Part shown: positions 11,946-23,802 of the stretch, piece after piece
Position numbering within the stretch: position 1 is the first letter of the stretch
Layout: each line of letters opens with the position of its first letter
NCBI RefSeq assembly: GCF_050624435.1
Contig: NC_134530.1
Span: 145,368,721-145,432,720, forward strand
Direction: 5' to 3'
Source: Tenrec ecaudatus
Lineage: Eukaryota > Chordata > Mammalia > Afrosoricida > Tenrecidae
Length of the DNA: 64,000 nucleotides
The notes under the pieces: model-generated
What the model saw: only the letters and a program-made list of their open reading frames with translations
Database searches by the model: none
Told to the model about the DNA's origin: nothing
Made by a program: the position numbers and the translations under genes

Positions 11946-12606
11946 AGCAGCCCGAGATGCCTTTACTGTTGGTTGTGTCATGGAAACCATGAACACCCTA
12001 GGAAGTTGAAAAGAGGAGAAGACGACAGAGGTCCAGAAGGAGACCTGGTCCTAACGATAAGCAGGGTCTCGGGGCGTGGGCTGCTTTCCTCCAGACCCTT
12101 GATGCTGTCCTCTGCCCTTAGTGTGCAGAAACCCTCTGGGACCTGTCTTTTTTCTCCTCTCTCTCTGTCTTTTCGATCTTCTTCCTTCTTTCTCACAACT
12201 CCTCAGATTACCATAGCAATCCAGGAGGGCACATGTCGGTGCTTGTCCCTCACTTTCTTTCTCTTCTCTTCCTTTGCTTTACCTCTTCCCTTCTCTTCTT
12301 CTGCTTCTTGCTTTCTCCAAAGCCTGGCCTTGTTCCCAAGGGAGCAAAGATAAACACGGAAGAAACAGGAGGGATAAAAAATGGCCGCACGAAGGTTCTT
12401 ATTCCAAATTCTTTTCTTTTTCACTTCAGGTCTTGAAAGAAAAGATGACAACAACTTCCTCCCTCTTGCCTACCCACCCCACCTCCCAAACTCTCAAGAA
12501 TCCACGTGGACAACGAAGATCACCTATTCACAGTCCCTGTGCCGCATGTAAACTAGACCGCTCTGCATTTTGCAGGTTTCCTTCCTGGTTCTCGGGAAGC
12601 AGCGGC

Positions 12607-13547
12607 ATGGTGAGATCATCCTGGGAAAACCAAACAACCATAGTGGAATTTGTGCTTCAAGGATTCTCTTCCATCTGGCAGCTAAATATTTGCCTCTTCG
12701 TACTGTTTTTAACACCTTAACTGTCTCTGGAAACATCCTCATTGTCTTGCTAGTTTTATTCAACCATCACCTGCACACCCCCATGTACTTTTTCCTGGTG
12801 AATCTGGCCTTTCTGGAGATCTGGTATACCACCAATATTGTCCCCAGGATGTTGCTGCTCATTATAGGACAGAAGTCGATCTCTGTGGCTGGCTGCCTCA
12901 CACAGTTTTACTTCTTTGGATCCCTGGCTGCAACAGAGTGTCTCTTGCTGGCTGTGATGTCCTATGATCGCTACCTGGCCATCTGCCACCCTCTCCGCTA
13001 CCCTAGCCTCATAACTGGGCCCCTCTGCATCAAGCTGGCTGCCAGTTCGTGGCTCGGCTGTTTCCTCCTCACAGCGATCACCATGGTCCTACTCTCCAGA
13101 CTAAGCTTCTGTGGACCCAGCGAAATTGATCATTTCTTCTGTGACTTCACCCCTCTGGTCCATCTTTCGTGCATGGATACCTCACTGATGGAGACAATTG
13201 CCTTTGCCACCTCTTCAGCAGTGACTCTGGTCCCATTTTCCCTCATCACAGCCTCTTACTCCTGCATCCTCGCTGCTATTCTAAGAATCCCATCCGGCGC
13301 AGGTCGGCAAAAGGCCTTCTCCACCTGCTCGTCCCACCTTACTGTGGTCACCGTGTTCTATGGGACACTGATTGCCACGTACCTGGTGCCCTCATCCAAT
13401 TCTTCGCAACTCTTACGCAAAGTGTTCTCTCTACTCTACACAATCCTGACACCCATGTTCAACCCAATCATTTATAGCCTGAGAAACAGAGATATCCACG
13501 AAGCTCTGAAGAGGTGCTTGAGCACTAAAATGGGTTTTCTCAAGTGA
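12607..13547 (+). pseudogene. Class II olfactory receptor pseudogene, OR11-like
   Basis: Intronless seven-transmembrane odorant receptor reading frame. The start at 12,607 gives MVRSSWENQTTIVEF with the usual N-terminal glycosylation site (NQT). Clear motifs: PMYFFL after IC1, an altered MAYDRYLAIC block (MSYDRYLAIC) at TM3, the extracellular-loop cysteines, KAFSTCSSHL before TM6, and PMFNPIIYSLRN in TM7, ending at TGA 13,545. The frame breaks near 12,717 inside TM1: the first frame stops and the downstream frame resumes at LTVSGN. Total length 941 bases is one short of a multiple of three; restoring a 7-base loss would give the usual length of about 315 codons. Unless this is an assembly error, the gene is dead. 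Subfamily resemblance is strongest to OR11 members (FGSLAATECLLLA). Human OR11I1P, at 1p13.3 as I recall, would be the syntenic counterpart; that link is inference. Confidence 0.93.
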
Positions 13548-15605
13548 TGCAAGAAGCAGAAGAGCTGTGCTTTCTCAAGTGTTGATGAGCTGGACTATCA
13601 TTTAAGTTTTACATATAAGGAATTACCTTAAATAAGGAATTACCTAAGTCAATTGACATAGATGCCTCTGAGGCAAGGCAGGGGGCAAAACTGGAGATTT
13701 GGTGAGCATGTAGAGAGTCCGCAAACTATCTTGGGGTGTCATTTCCTAGAACTCCTTTCTGCCCTTGGTGGAAGTTCCCCCACTGGAAGAAATTTCCTGA
13801 GAATCTCTTACTCAAAAATAGTTAAAAGCATGTGTATGCAGATGGGAAGTAAGAAAGACGGAGACTCGCCATACTACCCGGGAAGGTTTCCCCCTTCTTT
13901 AGAGTTTCTTAATAAAATTATCTTGTGATGCTCTATGTCTTCCAAAAATAAATCTTTCTCTTGATGAGAGAAGAACCTGAGCTCTGGTAACACGTCTGAG
14001 TGTGACTATAGTTACTGCTGAGTTCTGAGAACCTCAAGTCAACTGGTGTCGCGGGTCATGATCTAGCAGATTACACTCTGCCCTACCATCTCTACTAAAC
14101 CTGGAATGTGGTATAAAAGGCCACCTCCACAAGGAATTGGCAAACCTGCTTACTTAATCGTTCAAATATGAGTATTCATGGAGGGTATTCATTCAATGCA
14201 TTATGCTGGAGTCAAGTGACAAAATAATAGATAAAAAGAGATAAAGTTCCTGATCTCACTAGACTTAATCTTTAGAGGATGAAAATAATTAATCAAATAA
14301 CTAATTCATATAAAATTTCACTTGTAATTCAAATTGAATTAATAACATAGTCATTGTACATCATCAATGAGGAGCTTCGGTCTCCTTGTTTAGACCAAAT
14401 TCGGGGAAAATGAAGATTTCAAGAACTGAGGCTAGACACAGGATCGCTAACAATATTTCCAGCTCTCTGTTTACCCAATTCCTTAGCAGCAGCTCAGGTG
14501 GAAGCTTGTGGCTTCTTATTTATTGGGCTCTACATCCTCCTGCCAGGCCCTCTTCCAATGTTCCTGTTCTAACTTGCTCCCCTTCCTGCTGGCACTTGCT
14601 TTTAGTGGTTGGAACATGGTGTGGTGGGCATGTACATACTCATTGCTTTGTGCATTTCTGCACCATTGAACTGACTTGGGTGAAAAAGCTGAGGTCAGCG
14701 TGGCACACTCAGATGTCTTGCTCTTTATCTGACTGCCAACCTTCATGCACACACATCTCTCCCCCGTGCCAAGGACGGGACTATCTCTAGTCTAAACTTC
14801 TCTTGAAGCTTTGCTCTCTTTCAAGATTAGCAAACTCGTGGCACTCACCATTCATGTCTGTTACTCACAACCCTGACTGCTTGTCCGGAGACACTCTTAG
14901 GCCTTGGTTTATAACAAATGATTTGTTCACTTCTTGATCTTCTTATAAACTAAGAAGACGTGTGGAATCATCGTAAGAAATTCGTGGTGGAGGTAAAATG
15001 TGTCAGCTCATCTCCAACAAGTGTTAATAGCACAGTAGCTTTGGAGGAGACTGGATACCTGTCTGGAGGAGCACTTTTGATGGCGCCAGCAAGACTGAAT
15101 TCAAGTTCTGCTACTCTCTAACAGATGGTTTGGCTTGTTATTTTCAGCCTTTCTAAAATGGAAAAGAGGAAGGAAGCATTATACCGATCTCATTCTATGG
15201 TTTAGTGAGAAAATATTCTGTGTGCTCTCTGACCTGTAGGAAAAGCTCAATAAGGGGTCAGTTCTTGTAATTCTTCATCTAGGTTCCACTTACCACACAA
15301 ATCCCACAAAAGACTATTATTATCTAGTAAGGAGACAGTTTTAAGATTATCAAATGATAAGAGCCCATCCTTTTTTAAGGTCCATCTTAACAAATGGATG
15401 ACCCTTGAGGGTAGTAGATGGATCTTCCCTGGATAATTATAGAACAAAGACTATTCTTAGTCCAGGCCTCTATCCCTAATACATACCACCTTTACCAACT
15501 TATTGTACTCTTTCCTTGATCAGTGACATGTAAGGAACTCTCTTTTTCTACACTAGAATTAGCTGTAGAACTGCTGTTTTGTTACACTTGTTGAGGAAAG
15601 AGTAC
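13548..15605. other. Gene-free stretch; weak L2-like segment
   Basis: A run near 14,175-14,300 ('gataaagttcctgatctcac') looks like an L2-type LINE end. Otherwise I see no coding frame, splice pair or recognised repeat. Confidence 0.4.
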
Positions 15606-15609
15606 AGTG

Positions 15610-16213
15610 TGTGTTAGACAGGGTTCTCTAGAGAAACAAAACCAGGATACTTATGATTTTATATATATAGAGAGATAGATATATACAACATAAGAAATAA
15701 ACAGCTAATTAGTCCACAGAGCAGCACAAATGGCTCAGTTCAACTCACTTCTGTGAGACAGTTAATACACTGGCAGGCCTTAAACTCATGAGGGCCGTTG
15801 GGTGCAAGTCAAAGAAGCAGACAGCTGAGTCTTCTGAAGAGCAATACAGGCAGACCGACCACAGGCAGCAAACAGCAAGGCAGGTCACCAACAGCCAAAC
15901 AGATGACAGGGTTCCTTCGAGACCTGCTTCACCACACGGCTGTTGTATACATCACTTGAGCTGGGGACTGTCATCTGGCTGACTGTTGGTGACCTGCCCT
16001 GTTGTTTGCTGCCTGTGGTCGGACTACCTGTATTGCTCTTCAGAAGACTCAGCTGTCTGCTTCCTTGACTTTCACCCAACAGCCCTCGTGAGTGGAAGGA
16101 CTGCCAGTGTACTAACTGTCTCACGAAAGTGAGCTGAACTGAGCCATTCGTACTGCGTATATAAAATCATAAGGGCACTGGGTTTTTTTCTCTAGAGAAC
16201 CCTGTCTAACACA
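15610..16213. mobile_element. Hairpin of two head-to-head ERVL-type LTR ends (fossil)
   Basis: The left end (tgtgttagacagggttctc) is the reverse complement of the right end (gagaaccctgtctaacaca). The arms continue inward to about 15,910 and from about 15,967, leaving a loop of roughly 55 bases. The right arm plus loop match the 3' half of the LTR at 56,069-56,650; the left arm is the same LTR end inverted. MLT2/ERVL-like family by its TG...CA ends and terminal block. Confidence 0.85.
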
Positions 16214-17610
16214 GTGTTGACCCCACCACTACCACCCCAGACCCTACAGTGGGCAAGGTAACAGCCTTAAAGCAAGCAACAAGTCTTAGAATTTGATTTC
16301 TGTGGCCAATACAACTGCTTTCAGCTGATAGAAACAGTGCCCTCCTCTTCTCCCACAGGAAACCTCACAAAGATATTGACAACCTCAACTCCCAATAGCC
16401 CAAGTGGAGAAGAGGAAGTGTTGGGTATAGAACTGGTTGCCCATTTCCCTTGAGTCATAGCAAAGAACCACAAGGTCAGAGTAGTCTCCTTGCATGGGAG
16501 TGTGTGCTTTTGGACCAGAGAAGTGACAACCTTAGTCCAACAACTGAAAAGAAACACCCAAACTGGCCAAGAACCCGAGAGCATAGTCATCTGGACCAGT
16601 GGGTTCCTACACTCGGTCAAAGTACCCAAGAGGCCATTTGTGCTTTCGCTCTGCTTTTCTCTGTCTTATTTATTGCCGTGCCATTTATACTTCATTTGAA
16701 TAAAGCCTTCTACGGCCATACTTGCAGACACACCTATGAACACAAGTGCACATACACACATAATGTGTTATTAGATATTTCCTTTAATTGTGGTTATCCT
16801 AAGTCTTTGCTGAAAACGATGCAAAAACATGAGGCCATGTTTGAAAGAATGTATGCCCTGAAAGGGTAGGGACAGTTGGTGTGCCTTCCTGAGATGAGCA
16901 TAAGAGGAGAGTCTCGAGAGAAACCCACCGCTTGGATGACAACATCTGTAGATGATTTAATATGCCACAGCTGCTAACATGGAAATGTCTGAGCCTCCTG
17001 AATTTCTGTCACCAACGTCTCATGTACAAGTTGAGTACCAATGTCACACTTGCTAATGACGCACCAGACTTCTCACGGCATCTTTCCAGGTATCTCATCA
17101 ATGTTGATATAGATACAGCAATCAATTATGATACCACCTTGCCTTTGGGGATTAACCCAGAGAGACATGGACTAGCAACCTTCTACCAATCTTGTAGCAA
17201 ATATGGACTAGCAACCAAAAGACACTCTGGTGGCACTATTGCCCCAAATACCATACTACCAAACAGCTCAGCATCTTACTTTCACAGAATGTCTGTCATA
17301 TATTGTGGCACTGTTTTAGACTTTAGGGATGATATGGGCTTTAGACAATATATATCTGATTTCTGAAACTCCATTTTTTAGGTACATTTTTCAGTATTAA
17401 TTATTTTTTTTGAAAAGATAAAAATTCATTTATTACTGAGTAATCTTGAGAGTCCACAGTTTTCGGGAAATGAACAAATAACATCTAATTTTCATAACCA
17501 CTTAAGCTGCCCAACAAGTCTATTCCTGAGCGTTATTCTATAATGCTGAGATTTAATATTCTTTCTTCCTTTTTTTTTGTTTTGAACTTGTATGTCTATT
17601 TGATTTTGTT
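16214..17610. other. Gene-free stretch, nothing recognised
   Basis: Short open frames occur but lack splice sites, family motifs or conservation clues. No repeat identified. Confidence 0.45.
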
Positions 17611-17611
17611 C

Positions 17612-17738
17612 TTTTAAAAATAATTTTACTGGGGGCTCATACAACGCTTATCACAATCCATACATCCATCCATTGTGTCAAGCACATTTGTACATTTGTT
17701 GCTATCATCATTCTCAAAACACTTGGCTTTGAATTATT
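17612..17738 (-). repeat. Family A repeat, 3' fragment
   Basis: 'ttttactgggggctcataca', 'tccattgtgtcaagcacatt' and 'catcattctcaaaacac' are the family A 3' terminus read in reverse. Confidence 0.92.
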
Positions 17739-18842
17739 TTTTGAGACCCCAGAAAAATCTAGGTGCTATGTAATCAGATGTTTAATATAAAGCACTTAAA
17801 TGTATTTCTAAGGTGTAATTCCTAATAGCAACAATATATTGTGAACAGTTTTAAAAAATGATATTCTATTGTACTATCCTCAAAATTGGAATTTTAGCAT
17901 CTCTAAGCAAAATCCAATGGATAAGTTGTTATATTTAATCTCCCATTTGAAGCTTTTAATCTTGTAATTTCATAAACTTTTAAGCCTTCCAAACTCTAAC
18001 ATTCTTGGTTACTTAAGTAGCTTATTAGGATAAGCTTTAAAATTCTATCTGTTGTCATTTCATATTTCAGGTGACTATTTTCCAGTAATAAAAGCAGGAA
18101 CACTCATTTCCTTAGAAGGCTAAGATGAAAATCTAAAAACCTAAATGGAAACTAAATAATCTCTTTGTATCTATGGAAGCCTTTTGTCAACTCAGAATAT
18201 ATGTTGAGAGATGTTATTATTCCACGGCGATGGAGCACTCATAACCTAAAATGTAGTGCCTGGCCTGTGAAGTTCAAGTCACCTAAACATCCAGGTTCCA
18301 CTATCCTAGATGATACTTAATTGATATATTAAACATAGAGAAGACCAAAACACGAGTTAGAGCTTCTGCTAACTCCTTTTTCTGATTTTTTTTCACAGTT
18401 TCTGAAAATTCTTCTCAAGCAACCAACAACATAGCATGCTGTGATGTGTTATTTTCGTTTTTTGTTCTTATTCCTCTAAATGATTTATAAATATCTGTTA
18501 GAAATAATGCTAGTTCTCAATCAAATCTTATAGAATGGATCTGCGTGGGTAGATGATTTACACTCCTGGGTGACAGTCACCTCTGGTCATCAAGTATTTG
18601 CATCAGCTCTTCCAAATGAATTGATGGAGAGAGTAGATCAAGGGGAAAATATTATCCATTAAAATGAATGTCTATTTTGCTATGAGCAACCCCTATCTTG
18701 AGTTTGTGTGTGTGTGTTCTGATAGTCTTAACATTTGTAATGTTCCCTCCCTAAGAACCACACCTACTTCCACAAATGGCCACTGTACTCTTTCTCTTCC
18801 AAGTCTCTGACTTCCCTAGCTTTCAGATGGCACACTAGTTCA
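17739..18842. other. Gene-free AT-rich stretch
   Basis: Nothing recognised. AT-rich, with a short (GT)n at about 18,704-18,716. Confidence 0.45.
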
Positions 18843-19010
18843 AGTGATTTATAGAGCCCCTCTTATGTTCTAGGCACAGTGGTAGGGACCACAAATGTAG
18901 ACAAGCAGGATCAACAAAAAGTGAACAGAGCGAGAGAGAATGTGCAGGACCTTGAGTCTGGAAAGGGAGACAGATATAATGACAGCAAACCATGGGGTAA
19001 ATCCTGGCCA
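18843..19010 (+). repeat. Possible L2 LINE 3' segment
   Basis: 'cctcttatgttctaggcaca' followed by 'gtggtagggaccacaaatg' resembles the L2 phrase 'tactatgtgccaggcac'. Confidence 0.45.
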
Positions 19011-19295
19011 TGAAAGCAAATAGCAGGAGTCCCGGTCCTGTTTAGAGGGCTGCTTGGAAGAAAATGAGATCACAGAGGATGAGTAGAAATTAGTCAGGTG
19101 ACGAGTCGAAGGGCTATCCCAGAGAACACGCGAGAAACAGAGTGAGAGCGTGATTGACTTGTTCAAGCACTTCAAATGAAGTTGTGTTCAGTGTGGTGGA
19201 ACCAGGCGGTGAAGGTGGGGAAGGAGTAGCCAGCTGAAAGTGTACACCTACTAAGGAGTTGCTTTTATCCTCTGCAAGGTCACTGAAAAGTTTTA

Positions 19296-19482
19296 AACTT
19301 GGTGGCACAGTGACTTAAGCATTGAGCTGCTAACCACAAGGTTGATCGTTCAAACCCTACAGCCTCTCTGTGGAAGAAAGATAAAAGAGCTGTCTACTCC
19401 CGTAAAAATCTACACCCTATGGAGCAGTTTGATTATATTCTAGATAATCTCTAGGAGTCAGCATTCTACCTATAACAGCGGG
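19296..19482 (+). repeat. AfroSINE
   Basis: 'ggtggcacagtgacttaagc', 'gctgctaaccacaaggttga' and a degenerate 3' half. Confidence 0.9.
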
Positions 19483-19689
19483 TGTGTAATGACTTCATTA
19501 AATTTTCATTGTCGAAGGCTCTTCTCCTGGGGCCAGAGTGAAGAAACTTTCAACCTGGTCTTGAAGGAGGCTGGAATACAATAACACAAGTGAGAGATAA
19601 TTATTAGTGATTCGGGTGTGAGGGTAAAGAGAAAGTGGTCTGATTTGAAAACTATTTAGGCTAAGGAATCATTTCCAGACTTTAGTGGT

Positions 19690-19885
19690 TCATACGTGGT
19701 GTAAGGGTTAAAAAACTTGTCTGCTAACTGAAAAGGCAGCTGTTTGTACCCACCAGCTCCTACTAAGTTGGCAAAAGATGGGGCAGTCTGTTTCCATAAA
19801 GATTTACAGCCTCAGAAATCCCATGGGGAAGTTCGACTCCCTCTTAGGCATTGGAACTGACTCTGGCAGTGGGTCTTGGCGGCTC
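19690..19885 (+). repeat. AfroSINE
   Basis: 'ctgctaactgaaaaggcagc', 'ggggcagtctgtttccataa' and 'ttggaactgactctggcag'. Confidence 0.88.
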
Positions 19886-20382
19886 TCGTAGCATGTGTTG
19901 GTTTAGGACAGCAAACAGCCTAAGGGGAGGCCTGGTTTCTGAGATGAGCAACGAGGAGAGTCAACATTTTCCCCGAGGCAGTGAACGCCACCTTGAGTGT
20001 GAGGAGGCCACGTTCCGAAGCTGACTTTTGGATACTAAATGTGGAGTGTCTGAGAAACATCTAAGTAGATGTGTGGGGTGCTCCACTGGGACATTTGGTT
20101 ATCAAGAGAGATTTTGGGGATCTTGGGCGCAGAACAATAGAAGCCATTGGAATGAAGAAGGTAAGTGGGAAAATGTGCGTCAAGTAAGATGTCTCCCACC
20201 AGCTCCTCAGTATAGCAGCAACTGCAGAGGAGGGGTACAGGTTCATCAGCAAAGAAGAATTTACCACCCCATTTCCTACGGCGTGGTTATTCTGAAATAT
20301 TGCTCCCAGTGAAATAACACCCCTCTCCCAAATTGTTCCATAGTTACTAAGTTTGGGGAAATCCATTTCCTATATACCTTTC

Positions 20383-20548
20383 AGGAGCTGCGATCTGCAT
20401 GGTTGGCCGTTGATACCACCGGCAGCTCTGCGGAGAAAGACAGGGCTTTCTGTTCCCATAAACAGTGAGTCTCCGAAACCCATCAGGGCTTGCTGTGAGT
20501 CAGTATTGACTCAATGGCAGTGAGTTCGGTATTTGTTTGTTTGTTAAG
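20383..20548 (+). repeat. AfroSINE
   Basis: 'gagtcagtattgactcaatg' and 'gcagtgagttcggtatttg' mark the 3' half; the head is degenerate. Confidence 0.9.
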
Positions 20549-20984
20549 ATATCTTTCACTTGAAAAGTATTAAAGGCTGAAAAAGTGTATAGTAAAGAAT
20601 CTTTTCATCTTTGTTTAATGTGGCTTTCCAAATGAAAACATTAAATGGTTTATTGATTTTTTTCAGTTAATTGGTTCATTCTCTTTACACCTCACTGAAC
20701 CAAATAGCCATGAAATATTGATTTAGAAAGAGAGTTTGAAAATGTGCCACTTCACCCCCTGTAATTATTTTAGATTAAAATAATCAAGAGATCATAATTC
20801 CAATGTTTCATCAGCAGTGAAATTTGGAGCCAACCCCTTCACCATCTGGTAAATGAAGAGATGGTTGACACCAACCCCAGGAGGGCCTTACAAGAATGCA
20901 TCTGGGAAATCGAGCTCTGCCCTCATTCTCCAACCCCAGGAACATTCACTGTCACACTCACTTTCCCCTCCAACTGTGACGTAA

Positions 20985-21112
20985 GTAGTATTTTTGTTCT
21001 TTACTATATTACAAATGAGGAAGCTGAATCTCAGAGATGTTAAGTAACTCTCCAACATTCATGACTAATAAAGTGAAGAGCTGAGGTTGAAATTGGTGGA
21101 GGTTTTTAGCTA
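20985..21112 (-). repeat. MIR SINE
   Basis: Reverse MIR core: 'acaaatgaggaagctgaat', 'ctcagagatgttaagtaact', then 'aaagtgaagagctgaggttg'. Confidence 0.88.
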
Positions 21113-21211
21113 CAAAGTCAGTAACCTCCCCCATTTTGTTCTCTACCTTAGTTTCCAATGTCTGGCACGTTGTGGCTCTTGTGAGGATTCTCATCTCCTA
21201 TTTTTACTGCC

Positions 21212-21396
21212 AAAGAAGCCCTGCTGGCACAATGGTGAAGCCCTTTACTGCTGAGGGGTCAGTCTGTTGGACCTACCAGCTGAGCCACAGGAGAGAAGAC
21301 CTGGTAATCCTCTCCATAGAGATTTCAACCCAGGAAACTCTACAGAGCAGTTTTACTGTGTTCGAGAGCCTCACCACGAGTCAGAAACCACAGGGC
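21212..21396 (+). repeat. AfroSINE
   Basis: 'gaagccctgctggcacaatg' head and 'aactctacagagcagtttta' in the body; the end is degenerate. Confidence 0.85.
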
Positions 21397-21935
21397 TGCT
21401 CCCAACCACAGCCCTATCACCAAGTACAACTTAACACCACTTACAAAAGAGAACGTCCCAAACCCTGAGCCTTTTACTAGTTCTTGCCTCACCCATTACC
21501 TGGCTCTCAACCCCCATCAACAGCCTTGGCATACCTGACAGGCAACATAAATCATTCCAGTCTCCTAATTCCTGGCCTAGCATTTCCCAAGATAAATCAA
21601 TAAATAAATGCATAAAAAGCAAAAAGGCAAGACTTCTAAACTGATGACAGAACTTTCATGAAAGGGAATGGGAAGCATTTGTCTAGCACTTCACTCTTAA
21701 TGAAGGACAATCATATTCATTAGATCAGATCCCAAACTACTATCTGCTCCATTTTTTCGACTCCAGCAAATAATGGATGTGGAGCTCATGGACTAACTTG
21801 GGGCGGCCTACCGCTTTCGTCCCAGGCCTGCGATTTCTTATTGGTACAGTCTTAGGGCAATTCTTTAACTTCTTTAAGCCACTATATTCCCATCTGTGGG
21901 GACTATTATGATTTGACTTGTTGGTTGTTTTTATA

Positions 21936-22100
21936 TGCCATCGATTTTAACTCCTAGGGACCCCATGTGACAAAGTAGAATCGTTTCCATCGTTTTTAGG
22001 GTGACAAGAGATAGATCACCAGGGCTTTCTTCGTGGAGCTGCTGGGTGGATTTGTACCACCAACCTTTTGGGTAGTAGCTGAGATGGGAAGTGTTACATC
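21936..22100 (-). repeat. AfroSINE
   Basis: 'gccatcgattttaactccta' and 'caccaaccttttgggtagta' in reverse order. Confidence 0.8.
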
Positions 22101-22107
22101 ACCAGAG

Positions 22108-22518
22108 AATCACATTGACTGAATGGTGCTCCTCTCCCACCAGTATAGATAAAGTACTGACCCCTGAGGCACCTATGGAGGGGGTACTCTCTGGAAATAG
22201 GATTTATGTTATTCGATTAATGAGCCATACAAGAGTAGGGTAGGTCCTACACCTAATCATTGATGAGGTATAAAAAGACCCTCCTGGACGCAGAGCCACA
22301 TACAGGGAGCAGGCAGTGTACGAGGGGCTGTCTACAAGCAGAGGAACAACAAGGGTTTCTGCAGACACCAGAAATGAAAAGAGAGGCCCTCTGAATGACA
22401 CAGGTGAGAACTCGATTCCGATGTTAAGCCTCCAGACCTGTGAGAAGAGAACTTTCTGTTCTTTAGAGTCACGTGCTCGTGGGTGTCTGTTACCACAGCA
22501 CCAGCAAACTAAGAATTG
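22108..22518 (+). mobile_element. MLT1-type LTR, ERVL-MaLR (fossil)
   Basis: Solitary LTR of the mammalian MaLR group, recognised by the order of its blocks: 'ctggaaataggatttatg', a conserved 'ggtataaaaagaccctcct', 'agacaccagaaatgaaaaga', 'aagcctccagacctgtgaga', 'actttctgttctttagagtc' and the end 'caccagcaaactaaga'. Broken and ancient, probably predating the placental radiation as this group usually does. Confidence 0.8.
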
Positions 22519-22914
22519 TAATCATAATCCTTGCTGAGGATTATTGTTAGATGCTGTGAAATGTGCTCAAGGCATCACGATGAAAGCTGGAACTAAAAAT
22601 CTAGATTTGGGTCTCTAAATCTGGCGCTCTGGCTATGAACCAAATTGCTTCTACCAGTGGATTCTGTGGGGATTAACTTCAACAATGCGCTGCTGAAGGA
22701 ATGTCTAGCTTCTGAAACACACGCGTGTGGAAATGGTGATCCAATCACCCTCGAGGTGAGTGGTCTGCCCACCGGCAGACGAAGGAAGCGTGGGGGGCAG
22801 AATGGTGTTATAAAGGCCCTTCTTTGTCTCCATCATGATTCTTTTTGTCCCCCCTAGAGACGGATTCTTGAGGTGCGACCTTGGTCAGGATGTAGACAAG
22901 AGCCTGGCTCACTA

Positions 22915-23105
22915 ACCCTACAACCCTCTGCCGTGGAGTGGACTCTGACTGCCGTGAGCGCGTGTGCATAAGCAGAGCCGTCGGATTTCACCAACTTTCC
23001 CTCCACACCCAGCTTGCCAGGCCTTTCTTCTGAGGACCTGAGTGGACTCAAACCTCCAGATGTTTGGCCAGCACCTGAGTGCATTGTATCATTTGTAGCA
23101 TCAGG
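22915..23105 (-). repeat. AfroSINE
   Basis: 'ctgccgtggagtggactctg' and 'cttgccaggcctttcttctg' fit a reversed, diverged copy. Confidence 0.7.
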
Positions 23106-23224
23106 GACAACTCACTAGCGCTCCCACATTAGTCTCGGAACCACCGTGATGGCCAGCCTCTCCTTTGTTTCGCAGATCGCAGTTTAGATGGTTTCAGGGT
23201 GTGGTGAAAGGAATGTTCTGAAAG

Positions 23225-23435
23225 ACCAGCGGGGGGAGGGTAGCCTGTGTGACTCTCCTGAGGGCGGCCTCAGCTCACTTCCTCCTTTTGCTGTCTGGGC
23301 TTCCTGTCATCGCAGCGCGATCCTATTTACCCTATCAGCACTTCTCCTTTTGCACAAATAGCTCCGAACATCCGTGTCAGCAGCCTTGTTGCGGCCATCT
23401 CAAGCTGCCTAAAGGACTGAAGAAAGGCGCCCAAG
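23225..23435 (+). promoter_or_regulatory. Candidate CD53 promoter and untranslated first exon
   Basis: The locally most GC-rich non-repeat stretch upstream of CD53. It holds two ETS/PU.1-like sites read in reverse, CACTTCCTCC at 23,276-23,285 and GCTTCCTG at 23,299-23,306, in a TATA-less context. It ends in a strong splice donor, CCAAG/GTAAGT at 23,435/23,436. CD53 is a leukocyte gene with an untranslated first exon in other mammals, so a donor about 15 kb upstream of the first coding acceptor is plausible. I did not match it to a known CD53 5' UTR, so this is inference. Confidence 0.35.
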
Positions 23436-23631
23436 GTAAGTGTGATGAAACTTTAATCTGGGTTAAGAGTGAAGCCATTTCAGGTGGGGTAGCGTGTCTT
23501 CCTTCCATGTCACCGAATGCCTCTAAAGGGACGCCAGATTCCCTTCAGATTCTGTTTCACCTGTCTCTGCGTAGGGAGCAAAGTGACCAGCAAGTTCCTT
23601 GTTATTGTCGCTGTGTGTGGCTGAATGACTC

Positions 23632-23802
23632 AAACTCAGTGGTTCGACAAGGCAGAGTGGAAGTAGTCCCCAAAGTTTTCCAGGCTGAAATCTTTCCAGG
23701 AGAAGATGGCGGGGTCTTCAATGCCACCGCTCTCCTATTGGGTTAGAGCCACTGACCTCTCGGTTAGCAGACTTACCATCATGCTACACGGGTCCCTGTA
23801 AC
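23632..23802 (-). repeat. AfroSINE
   Basis: 'aggcagagtggaagtagtcc' and 'tctcggttagcagacttacc' in reverse. Confidence 0.72.

Noticed and set aside
12274-12720. Open frame reading into the olfactory receptor start
   Set aside because: Only the part from 12,607 has receptor features; the upstream part is fortuitously open.
23249-23746. 165-codon open frame overlapping the candidate CD53 first exon
   Set aside because: It crosses a strong splice donor and runs into an AfroSINE; no family resemblance.
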